From NCBI RefSeq assembly GCF_032362555.1, contig NC_083515.1, forward strand, positions 5,429,001 to 5,493,000: a stretch of DNA of 64,000 nt, read 5' to 3'. Positions 1 to 11,500 of the stretch are shown here, one piece after another (within the stretch, counting starts at the first letter, position 1; the number at the start of each line of letters is the position of its first letter). The stretch is from Amyelois transitella (Eukaryota > Arthropoda > Insecta > Lepidoptera > Pyralidae). The notes beneath the pieces are model-generated. The model did not search any database, was not told where the DNA came from, and worked only from the letters and a program-made list of their open reading frames with translations. A program made the translations under genes and the position numbers.

Positions 1-3000
1 ACAAATTTCTTGGGTATAACATAACGAGCGAGAAGCTGATCCGTTGCAAGATCGAAGACCAGGATACTCGGTGGACATACTTGCTTAGAATTTTTCACTG
101 AATCCGTTTGGCCCGAATCTAATACCCATAATTTACCGCAGGGATCAACACTTATTCTGAACACTGATATCAATCCTGCGCAATTAGGTCCATTTCCTGA
201 AAAAAGTAATAAAATAATATATAATTAATAAATCAATAAATATATTTTTATTAAAATTTTAACTTCGAATTGTGAATTTTTGATTGTTATTGTAACATTA
301 CGCCTGCGTTTTTAATAGCGCTCATAGTAACTTTGTAAACAATCTTCAAAATTTGTATAACTAATAAAGAGAAATTAAATCATTGTAGGTACAGTTCATG
401 TAGCTACATTATTCATCAAAAGGAATTTGTTACATGTAAGTAGTTCTATTACTAACGGAGCCTTTAAAATCAAAATAGAGAACATCATTCAGAGAAAATG
501 GAATTTGTTTTTCGTGATTTTCAAACTTCTTATTATTCAGTCATTCTACTCATACTCGTCTAATTTATGTATGCGCTGTACAATGCATTTTTTTATACAA
601 GGTGAATCGAATATAGTGTATACCATGTGTAAACTCACTGTTGCACAGAGAGATTATATCATAACTACATGGAAGTAAACAACAGTTTAGATTGGGATAA
701 TTTAAAAACATTAATTGCATAAAGACTACCTACCTACCTGCGAAGGAATTATATTGTTACTTGGGTAGACGTCTACACAAGTAATAATTATACAGCTCGC
801 CAGATCACCAAGATTAATTTTTTTTTAAGTCTATTGCAGAAAAACTCTGATTGAAAGAAGTGAAATTTAAATAAATTTGAGTCTGGGATTTAAGTTCTAT
901 TTTTTGCGTCGCTGCTTTCAAATTTAATCTGCCTAGTAAGCCACCTTGACGAGTTTTCCGGTGTAACAAAGATTAAGGTATTATGGTTAAATGTTCTTTA
1001 CTTACTGGGATAGGTGTTCATAGCCCAGTTGGGATAAGGTTTCAAAGGTGGAGAGGTGACGCCACCAGACCGGGATACGGTGGCGAGCGTCGCGGGAACA
1101 CCTTTTTTCCACCGGGGAATGGTGACGAACACGCGGGATCCCCACACCTCTAGTCCTAGTGGCAGATTGTTTTCTGGTATAAATGATCTGAAAAGGTAAA
1201 TATTAAAATTTTTACCTCTACTTTGTCGCTCCTTTACTCTTGTATTGTATTGGTAGTTAAAGTACCTAGTTAGATAACGTTAGCATTACATATATTTCAA
1301 TAGAAGTACTTAGAGGCGTAACATAATAGTACAGATATAATATAACCAAAAGTTCTGATGTTTTTAAGTGAAAAGTGAATTAAATTAACAAAAGGAGACT
1401 CTTTTTTGTTTTGCTAAACTTTTCTTTGTTTGAATATTAATGTATTGTGATACCTACCTTTCTAGAATCGCTCTCCTGCGTTGCATCTGAGTAGAGTATT
1501 CAAACCCAATCTGTTTCCACTTGTACAGCGTATTGAACGGAGGTGTTTCCATGTCGGCAGGCACCGACTGCGAGCGCGCCAGGCCCATCATGGTGAGAAA
1601 TATCGCGAGCCCGGCTACTGGAGGCGACTCTGAAAAACAAGAGATTTCAATTTATTTTATAAGATTTCACCTTGTATCTGGGACGTAAACGCACAGGTGT
1701 GTTTACCGCCCTACATTATATTATGCAACTACATGTTGTTCTAAAACCGAAGGCACGGCAGACCTGATAAAGTGAAAAGAGGATGAAATGGAGACATGTC
1801 ATACTTAATATTTAATCCTTTATTTTTCTGATTACGGTTTTGGTGCTGACTCGGTTTGCTAAAAATTATATAATATAAATAAATTATCTATAAAACGCTT
1901 AGTCCGCAACTAGAATACTCATGACAATATTAAGATTTCGGTACAATGGCTGTGAATCTTTGCAATGAAACATTGTTGACTAATTAGAAGCAATTTAATC
2001 AAGCGTGCCGTGTAGTTCCCGGCAGTTTTGAATAGGACTCAATTCCATCAGTAAACCATACAGCTGGACGTGGCCTTTCAGTCTTCCAAAACTGTTGGCT
2101 CTGTCTACCCTGCAGGGAATAAAGGTGTGATTATAGGTATTTAAGTTTGTAAGTATGTAGAAGCATTTATTTGTTAACAGCGCTTTTTAATTTACGTCTT
2201 GTTTTCAAAAAGAACTACATAAGTTAAGGTACTTATTTTTTTTAAACTTTAAAAGACTGTTTCTCTCAACAGTATTCTAAATTCTAATTCACCCTGTATT
2301 AGATTATTTAAATTAAGAAATAAATTTATAGATTTCCAATGAAAACGAATCATAAAATTGTAATGCTCAGAACAAAATTACACGCGCAAAATTACCATTA
2401 ATCGGCGACACTTTCACTAGGCCGTATTGGTCAACTTATATCATTCGTACAATGTGTATATTATTGATTATATTAAAATCTGTCTGTAATATATATAATT
2501 TAAATACAAAATGTCAATATATAGGAAAATACCCCTTTTTTTCTTTGAATCACATCGATCAATAATCCAGCTTAACGTTACTATTGAGTATTATGTTTAA
2601 CGGCTTTGTCTCCCTCATGAAATATAATGATACAAATAGATAGATATAAATTAAGCATATTAGCATGAATTAGGTAAGTAAAAAACGCATTTTATTATGT
2701 TTATATATATTTAAATTTGTTTTATTTTCTCGACCTCCGAGTCGGTTTATTGTCGCATTCCCGTCCTGAAGCTGCAGGCTTCAGGACGGGAATGCGACGG
2801 AAGAGGGAGATTCATATATATATATAAGTATATAATATATATGTGTGTCACCGGAAAATATCAAAAACCGCATGTTTAAAAACTTCCTAGGAAATCTATA
2901 AACTTTCGTAGGATTTAAAATGAGAGATTAATTGTATTATCTTACGTCTACATTGTAAATTTATAAACTTACTGAACTCACGCGTAAAATAATAAGTACT

Positions 3001-6000
3001 TAAGCAATAACCAACCGCTATGATCGATTGAATAAGTGATATATATATCATGTTTATTACCCCGGTAGTAAAATATTATTATTAGCGTAAATGATCTGAA
3101 CATATAAGTAATAGAAAATTATATCAGAAATTATTACTTTCACTTATCAATCAAATTATATAACACATAGATAAATCACCAGTAATTGTGTAGTCATTAG
3201 TCTAAATAAGTAGCAAAATAATCGTAAATACAAAATTAATCATAATAATTGTGAATTCGTGCGAAACATGTCACTGCTGAAGTTAGTAAATTATTTGATA
3301 CCTTCGTTTTACTTACTAAATACAAACATCGTAGAAATCGACGGCATAAACAATAATATTACTGTGAATTCAGAACCTTCTCTTTATTAAAGTGAGTTAA
3401 AAATAAAAGTAATATACGCACTGTATCCAATCCAAAACGAGACTGGCATCGATCATTACTTGTACTTTTGAACAAGAACTAAATTTGTCAATATAAATTT
3501 GGTTACATTTACGAACAATGGTATATTATTGTTAAGAAACATGATCATAATTCAATATTTAATTGTTGACCGGTGACAAATGATACAATCAAAATTAAGT
3601 GTAATCACTTATGAATAGGCTATTTGACAAAGTTCTAAAAACTTAGGGTATTTATTTGTTTATAAGGAGCCCTAAAAATACTTTTCTGTCTTTATTTTGG
3701 CTATTTTATTAAAAAATTTAAAAAGAAAATGCAATACGGTATTTAAATATGCCGCCAAAACGCGACTTTTAGCAATATGGCGGCCATGGCATGCAGTAAC
3801 GTAGATTTCGCATAAATATCATACAGAGCTTGTTGGTGTTTCGAATAGTTTTGATTTTCTCTTGTTTTATTTAACTCGTGCCACGTCATATGTGTGAAAA
3901 TTATTAAAATGAGTTCCTATAAATGTTGTGCAGTGCCTCAATGCACTAATACAACAATAAAAACGCCAACCATTATTGCGTCCACTTTTGGTAGGTTTCG
4001 ACTGTCAGCTTTCTCGAAATTGGTTTCCATTATTAAATACCTATGTTATCTGAGCAACCCTGAGCGATAAAACACCTATAAAATCTTGAAAAATAATAGC
4101 GAACACCAAAGAACGGTACGATCTACAGTCTGTTTATGCGTAATCTACGTCACAAGCCAATCACGGTCGTTTTTAGTCACGAGACAGCTGCATAAAAAAA
4201 CCTAATTTTCGGAGACGGATTTTGTTAAAATAATGCAATATTTATATCTCGCGTTACTTTAAATCGCGACAAAAAGAAAATTAAGACTGATGACATAAAA
4301 TAAATGTATATTTTTATTACAGTCAAATAGCCTATTGTAACTGGTAATGTAAACGTGTACTCGTACGTGTTAGGTTCAAGTGATAACTCAAGAAAGCTGT
4401 ACTAGCTTTGATGAAATGACAATTATTTTCTCCTTCAACCATCTAACAAGTGTGCTATACGCTAGTTATTATATTGCGATCAATTATATCCTATAACATT
4501 ACAAAATTTATTTGCTTTGATAACATATTTAAATAAAAAAATATATAAACATATTTTCCTTTAAATATGACGTTATGGAGATTATATTTTCAGTATGATT
4601 ACGTTTCTATTCTTTTTTGTGATTCATGAAGGCATAACCTATGTAATTACTTCGTCAAATTATAGTTCATGGGATATCACGCTTCAGTGGGAAAGGTAAT
4701 AGAGGAGATATTAATTAGCTCAACGTTACATGAAAATCGCATAAAAGGTACCAAAATTGCTACCTTAATTACGATTTAAACTTTAAGTTAATTTTAAATA
4801 TTAAGGGGATAATAGGGGTTTTCTTTAAAGAAGAAAAGTAATATTCTTGTAATATGACTGACGGAGGTATCAAAACAAGTGTCTTAAATAGGTATATAGG
4901 GACCCAAAATGATCAAAAAATTGTGGAGGTCAATGCATTTTGTTATCGAATGGCTGTACAAGAAACGATAAGTTTGACCGACTTTACTTTCACTTAGGCC
5001 TTACACATTGCACAAGAGCACGTGTGGCACATACATAGATATTAGTAGAGTATAAGTTTTGTACGTTTTACGAAAAATAACAATAAAATATAAAGTATAC
5101 ATAAAGTAATATACATTTTATAAACTATAATTAATATAAAGCAGCTTTTGCCCGCGACTTCGTCCGCGTGGTTTAATTTTCTGAATAAAATATATGCTAT
5201 ATTCTTCCTCAGGTTCCACTCTATCTCTGTGCCAAATTTCATCAAATTCGGTTTATATCGGTTCAGTGGTTTAGGCGTGAAAGCGTAACAGACATTTTTA
5301 AGTTGTAGGTGCGTAAATATACCTAGTCATTATCATCCTCCCGGCGTTTGTCCCCGTCGCGTCTTCACCTTATTGAAGAGGCATCAGAGGTGCACCTGTC
5401 ACCATGATTGGGTAAGTCAGATTTTTACATGAAGAGACATACAGACCTTCACGACGTTTTATAATTAGGCAATAGCAAAGAGACAAAACGAAAAAAATAC
5501 TTTAATAATTTCATACATAACATAACATAAGTGGTCCAAATGTTTATTCTTTATGAGGTAGACAGAGCCATCTAAATAAGTACATAACATAAGGACTTCA
5601 GACCGTTATTCGTTGTTTGGTTGTATTCCAAGTACCAGTACCAATTGATCCCTACTTTATACATTCAACTCTATTAATAAAGGTTCAACTTAATTTGTAG
5701 CTTTGATATCCTATAATATGCGCAAAATCATTCATATTTTTAAATCATCATTGGTGTTATCAAATATACTTATGGCCATGTTTTTGCAGGCTATAATTTA
5801 AAAAAAAATTAAATCAATCGATATTTTCTTCGTATTAAAGGGTATAATTGAAAAATTATCATAACTTTTTTAGCGGCTTTGAATGAAATAAACACTTTAT
5901 ATATTACTTTCTGACTATATTCTGGCGAAAACCGCATTCAAATTGGTCCAGCCGTTTTTATCCATCGCGAACACAAAAACAGATAAATAGAAAAATTGAC

Positions 6001-7390
6001 AAACAGACGATATATCTGTATAGATGTTATATACCTATATATATGTAAAACCCAGCGCTCCAATTAAGCCTCTGCATGCTGAGTTTATACGTCCAAAATT
6101 TTTAAATGGAGAAATAGTTTGCCTATGCCTACATCATACTCGTAGTAATTATCTGCATGCAAAATTTTAACCCGATTAGTCCAATAGATTAAGTTGTGCG
6201 TTGATAGATCAGTCACTCAATCACCTTTGCGTTTTCCCATTGCGTCAGATGAAGATAAAATATTATTGATTTGTAAATTACATACATATATAATCACGTC
6301 TGTTTCCCTTGTAAGGTAGAGAGAGCCAAAACATACATATTCACGTCTATATCCCATACGGGGTAGACAGAGCCAACAGTCTTGAAAAGTCTGATAGACT
6401 ACGTTCAGCTGTTTGGCTTAATGATAGTATTTTGAATTTTTTTTTTTAAATTTTATTGAGATTCAAATAGTGACAGGTTACTAGCCCATCGCCTAAAAGA
6501 AGAATGTCAAGTTTATAAGCCTATCCCTTAGTCGCCATTTACGACATACATGGGAACGAGATGGAGTGGTACTATTCTTTTTTTTATTAGTGACGGGAAC
6601 CATATGACATAGATCCAAAAGACTTTACCCAAGCCAAAATTTGGAAATTAGTTCCCGAAATTGTTATAAAAATGAGTCACGAATTCCATAGACATGGGCA
6701 TCATTAACGTAAACGCAGTTCTGATTGTGAAGTTAAAAGCCGTGAACTTACGAAGTCAAAGAAAGTTAAGTGACTTCTTTCCATCAATCACAAAAACAGC
6801 GTAAACATCGCACCGGATTCGGAAAAAATATTTCTAACACCATCATTTCCAATCTAGTCAGCTAATGGTCTAATTTCACTTTATGCAATAGATTCCGATA
6901 CGTGCTTTGAATATAAAAAAATATACTTAAAATAAAAAAAGGTTTTAAAAAATGTGTTTTTATGTTCTTAAATGTAAGGCTCATTAAACTTAAAATTTTA
7001 ATTTAAATATTAGCTCTGGTAAAACGGTTATAATTATTTTACCTAATAAAGCTAATGTTTAGGCGTCATCTTTCAATAAAGAATAAGTTAAAATAAATCC
7101 ATGAATTTGTGTTAACGTAAAGCGACTAATGATTTATAACTTTAAAGATCCTCACCATTTACAGGAGCTGGATCCACGCCTTGCATTCCATTATAATAAT
7201 TATTTAACGGTCCATCGAACTTAGTTCTATTTTTTCTAACACTCAAACCACTGTGTTCCACCCCTACATTCCAAGACCACTGAGGAGGTTCCGTACTCCA
7301 ATCATTCACTGAATTAAACCGATTATTAATATCCGTAAACATCATAGGTGGCGACGACCACTGCACAAACCACTGTTGGGACACAGCCAT
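1..7390 (-). CDS. Yellow/MRJP-family protein, gene A (partial, 3' part beyond left edge)
   Basis: Secreted MRJP-domain protein. Exons on the minus strand in transcript order: 7390-7156, 1629-1458, 1187-1006, 196-1 (continues off the window). All junctions have GT-AG borders and compatible phases, giving about 261 residues here. The family is shown by IPENNLPLGLEVW, VTIPRWKKGVPATL, PYPNWAMN, CAGLISVFRISVDPCGKLWVLDSG and CPPSILVFDLATDQL. Exon 2 begins inside a hydrophobic segment (about residues 83-96, VAGLAIFLTMMGLA) followed by a polar stretch, typical of a signal peptide. Exon 1 puts 79 mostly polar, Trp/Asn-rich residues in front of it, which is unusual for this family. Its assignment rests on phase match, strand and a good donor (G|GTGAGG), not on homology. 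If exon 1 is wrong, a short ATG exon in the 5.5-kb intron was missed. Subfamily unresolved (the yellow-h or yellow-d type is possible). The family call is firm; the N-terminus is tentative. Confidence 0.85.
197..1005. other. Intron of yellow gene A, nothing recognised
   Basis: AT-rich sequence between exons 1187-1006 and 196-1. I see no coding block, RNA gene or clear mobile element in it. Confidence 0.5.
2005..2160 (+). repeat. Copy of the ~265-bp (TATG)n-tailed repeat, internally deleted
   Basis: It begins with the family's 5' end (gtgccgtgtagttcccggca), then jumps over the middle to 'cagctggacgtggcctttcagtc' and the TGTTGGCTCTGTCTACCC tail region. Lies in intron 1 of yellow gene A. Confidence 0.75.
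2752..2798. repeat. Perfect 21-bp GC-rich hairpin
   Basis: Arms 2752-2772 and 2778-2798 are exact reverse complements (GTCGCATTCCCGTCCTGAAGC on the left, 21 nt in total), with the 5-nt loop TGCAG. It stands out in a strongly AT-rich intron and is followed by TA-rich repeats. The loop is too short and the stem too perfect for an ordinary microRNA precursor; a fold-back element end is a likelier origin. Confidence 0.8.
3615..4335. mobile_element. Non-autonomous DNA element with 14-bp TIRs and a THAP-domain fragment
   Basis: Terminal inverted repeats: ATAGGCTATTTGAC at 3615-3628 and GTCAAATAGCCTAT at 4322-4335, an exact match over 14 bp. Inside, on the plus strand, an ATG at 3910 opens MSSYKCCAVPQCTNTTIKTP, which fits the start of a C2CH THAP zinc finger (the first Cys pair). 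The frame then runs into non-THAP sequence at a possible donor (TTTTG|GTAGGT), so only a first-exon-like piece is present. The superfamily is not determined; THAP domains are known from P-like and other DNA transposases. No clear target-site duplication beyond the TIR edge. Confidence 0.7.
5140..5300. repeat. Retroelement tail fragment
   Basis: Contains 'cccgcgacttcgtccgcgtgg' and, further on, 'gtgccaaatttcatcaaa', 'cagtggtttaggcgtgaaag' and 'cgtaacagac', a block I recognise as a very common lepidopteran interspersed repeat end. A 67-codon minus-strand open frame over it is not a gene. Confidence 0.65.
5325..5455. repeat. Retroelement-derived repeat with a 'gggtaagtcag' core
   Basis: The block 'tcatcctcccggcgtttgtcc ... 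ccatgattgggtaagtcag' resembles blocks at 36430-36560, 42850-42945, 54640-54740 and, inverted, 27690-27865 and 38870-38990 in this window. These appear to be scattered LINE 3' debris. Confidence 0.5.
6281..6606 (-). repeat. Copy of the ~265-bp repeat (full length) plus a tail fragment
   Basis: Near-full copy in reverse orientation from about 6331 (acatacatattcacgtctat) to 6606 (gacgggaaccatatgaca). A second, shorter tail fragment (6281-6330) lies immediately beside it, so two insertions or a duplication are stacked here. In the intron of yellow gene A. Confidence 0.8.
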
Positions 7391-8552
7391 TGTTTAAAAT
7401 AAATATTATATAGTTTTTTATTATAAATGACTGAGTACTCCGTTAAAGCTACTCCGAGGAACGGAGTTTTGCTTTACGGAATACGCGTTATTGCAAGAAC
7501 GGTTCTCAAGTATATCTGGCAGCCGCCCTTTCTTTTTCTATAGCTCTCCACTGCAAATAGAGAACTAATAATTGCAACGTAACAACCAATTCATATGTTA
7601 TATAGGTATGTACATTCTTAATTCCGCAAATCGAAAGTGAAGCATATTTGTAAAAATGTTTGCGTTTACAGGTATTTAAAAAATCCATTTCCTAAACTTT
7701 CGATTTTTAAGCAATTTGATTGTTTCTCCAACATTTAAGCTATTTACTCGATTTTTAACAGCATTGAAATAAATTATATTGCCTATCTTTTTCTTAATTG
7801 TTTTATTATGTAGTAGTGTATGTTCCTTTTGAATAAAAGATTTATCATTTTCTTTTTCAAAATCAATTTTTTCTATTTAGACAAACGAGCTTACATGACA
7901 ATATATGTATATGAATGTGGTCTTAAAATTCAAAACAACAGATTTTATGACTGTTGGTTTATCTTGGCACGTTTAAAGTGGACTGTTATAGTAATCGTCA
8001 TATAGGTAATAACACTTGTAAGTACAAATACATTACTATTGTACTTACATGAAACTTTTAAATTTATTACGACATAGCTTTTCTGTCATTAAAAGTAAGG
8101 AGTACACTTTCATGACTTGGGGCCAATAAACGATTTAATTAAGTTTTATTGTCTTTTAAAATGGAAACTGCATAGAAACGTAACAATTTATAAGTTGTTT
8201 TCATAAGTTATATGTTGTTTTATTGATTAATTTTTAAAAATCTCGATAACTGATTTTGTTTGCATTCCCTGTCTGTTTTACATAAAAATATTATTTAGGA
8301 TATTATATTTTAGATTAAGTAGGTTCTCAAATGAAACGTTCCTTAAATTCTGGTAAAATTGCATCATGAACTACATATATCTTTGTATTTCAGGAAATAT
8401 TATTTATATCTTTACTCCCAAATATTACCAAATACAACCGTATATTTTCAAGTGCTGATTTTATAGCCGTTTTCTCTACAATTTTGTTAAACCACGTTAC
8501 TAAGTTCAACCCAATTATTCACTGCCACGTATAACTTTACAAACCCTAATCA
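7391..8552. promoter_or_regulatory. Head-to-head intergenic interval (yellow gene A / C16orf89-like gene)
   Basis: About 1.2 kb separates the proposed ATG of yellow gene A (minus) from that of the C16orf89-like gene (plus). It is AT-rich and lacks a convincing coding block. If both first exons are right it must hold both promoters; I could not identify a well-placed TATA box or initiator. Confidence 0.35.
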
Positions 8553-11500
8553 ATGTGTTACTTTCAAACCGTTGCCATTTCATATCAAGCATTTCTCATT
8601 AAAATGTATGCAAGTCACGTCGTTTATTTGCTCGCTTTTATCGGTGGTTCTTTGGCAATATATCCTTATTTTGACACTCAAGATTTTATCTACAATGTGC
8701 CTAAAGTGTTCAGAATATCGATCACTCTGGATAGATTACTTGATTATTATGAAAGGAAACCTTCAAAGGATCCCGAGTGGTACATTGCTTTAGGTTTGGC
8801 AAGAGGTAAGTATTGTTTTTATTGGAAAATTATATTTATTGGTAAAATTATTATTTATTTTTAAGATCTGAATATCTTATATTTAGAGCAAATTCTTTTG
8901 AACTGTTAACACGTGGCTTGGCGATCAACGTGCATGAAGATTGAGATTGCCATTTGGTTGATATTGTTATTAAAATATTCCTGAAAAATATAATTAAATC
9001 CCAGGTCAAATGGAATATACAATTAACGAATTAGATAAATCAGTGCCAGAGAAATTAAAAGAGAATTTGAAGAATTTAACTAGAAGAATGGACCGCATTC
9101 AAAATAACACAGATATCACCAAACTAGTCTATCGCAGCAAGGACTATGAATATGGTAAAAATAATTTACAATTCTATTTATTCTCACGTTTTTTATTACA
9201 TTTTTTTACATTATTTGTATCCTAATAAATTAATTTTCATTAATTCGGCTAAACGTAGCTTTTCGTTTTTTTCGGGACTGTTGACTCTGTCTTCCCCTAT
9301 AATTAATTTATACTATATTTTAAAAACGCATCGAACTTATCAACAATAGGAAAAGGTTAAAATACCTAATTTTAGTCAAGAACTGTTTCAAACATGAGCC
9401 TCATTAATTATTGTGTAAGATGATCAATGATGATGTTGTATATTAGTTATCTATAATATTTTATGTACGCAACCGCATACAGTATCCAGTTACCAAATAT
9501 CGACATCCTCTCAATCTATTAATTTGACACGTTATGTAATCCTCGAATTGGTAAAAGTTTGAAGCACTGTACACTTTCAAAAATCCTTGGTTTTCTTTAA
9601 ATGCTCTCTAAAAAAGAATGTGCTAATTCGATCACGTATTACGTTACGCATTCGTAGAAGATAAATACGTATAGTCTGTTTAAAATACCTACATACAACA
9701 CTTGTGATAATGACAGGTGTCATTCAGACAGGCAATGTAAAGTAGAAACAATAGAGCATATATAGCATATATAAACAATGCGAGCATAACAAAAAAAAAT
9801 AGATGCGTAAATGGCATTATCGCTTGACGCGGGTGATATTATGGCAATAATAATCAATAATATACCAATTAAACTGAGAATTCATGGACTGTTTTGTAAA
9901 AGTAAAATTGTCCTACATCAATCCATTAAATAAAGCTGTCAACATGAAAGAAAAATGGTCTATTGCAACTGATCTATTGAAAAGAATTTTGACTTAAAAA
10001 TATATTTATTGAATAACAATTTTTTGACACTAATCCATCATAAAAGAGAGAAAGTAGTATGCCTTACCAAATTAATATTTTGTGCATTGTACATTTTGCA
10101 AAATAAAAGACATCAACGCGTTAATAACAAGTGACATATCTCATGACAAGTTAATTGCGACCCCAAGGTTAAAATTAAATAATATTTAGTTAAAATTTGT
10201 AAAACTACTTTTTCCTTTATTAAAGTTTAAGTAGTTTTTAGGTATAAAGATAACTTTCAACTATATTTTTAAATATATTCATTAAACTATTAATTGATTT
10301 AATGCCCGAAATTTTTTTATATTTCCTTTTCTTTATTTAAATTAAAACCTGTTTGTGTATATGATAACCTGTTTAGATTCATCAAATATCATATTCACAG
10401 TGGCCAAAGCAATTTTCGAGAACATGGATGTACTATCGAGCTTGATGGAACCTATAACTTTAGGGACGATGGGCACTCAGAAACCGTACCGCTTCACGTT
10501 CGAACAATACGTGCAGGAAGCAAGGACTAAGATGCCTAGTAGAAAGGCGGCCGGTAAGTCAGTTTATCTACAGGATGATATTTTTAAAATTGCCATGGGC
10601 GTAGGTCATTTTTTGTTACAAATAAAAATGCGAATCTAAAGAGTAATCTTTATGACATTAATGTGATAAAAAGACTTTACAGTTTTACAGCAACTTCTGT
10701 CAGTATTTGAATCTTAATCAGTTGAATATAACCATACAGTCTTTTCAAGACGTTAGCTCTGTCTACCCGGTGTGATAAATACGCTATTATTTTTTTTATT
10801 TGACCAATAAACAAATTGAACATTTCCTGATTGCAATTCCTGCCAAACTGCGAAACAGTTTATCGGCAGCAAATATATATGAACAGCTGAACGTGGCTCT
10901 TAACAGTATTTTTAATAATGTTGCTCTGTCTTCCCGTTAGGGTTAATGATTTACATGTTTGTATAAACAAAATACTGATGTTAAAAAATTATTCAGCAAC
11001 TATACATAGGTAAATTAAAATAAAAAATAAACGTCAACTTTGCGCACTTATTTAATTAACTCACGGTCCAATGGTCAGTGCGTTTGCTTAATATCCGGGA
11101 GGTCGAGGGTTCAAATCCCACCGGAAATATACTATATTAAGTTGTTTCGGTAGGCAAGTGAACACAATAGAACAGACGGATATTTTGGACTTGAATAAAT
11201 TTTATTGTCTTATAATTTCTTATTTTGGAAGACAATTAAAGCCGTTGATCATTGGTGTTCATGATTCTAGAAATAACACAGATTGAAAGAGACAATCATC
11301 AATATCAACCACCTACCTCGGAAGCAATAAAACTATAACGATTCTATTACTATTTGCATTGTATTTCCTTATAGTTGGTACTTAATTTTTAAATAATAGT
11401 TTCTATTATAAAGTTGCGATTCTATATTAAACTCCGAGTACAATGTAACAACAAACTCTTACCTACCTTCGAAATCAAGGTTGTTTTTTAGTGTCGATAT

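Noticed and set aside
2752-2798. Possible microRNA precursor
   Set aside because: A 5-nt loop and a perfect, short GC stem are not typical of animal pre-miRNAs; kept only as a hairpin.
7405-7413. TATA-like CTATATAAT on the minus strand as promoter of yellow gene A
   Set aside because: It lies only about 15-23 nt before the ATG, so a start site about 30 nt downstream would fall inside the coding region.
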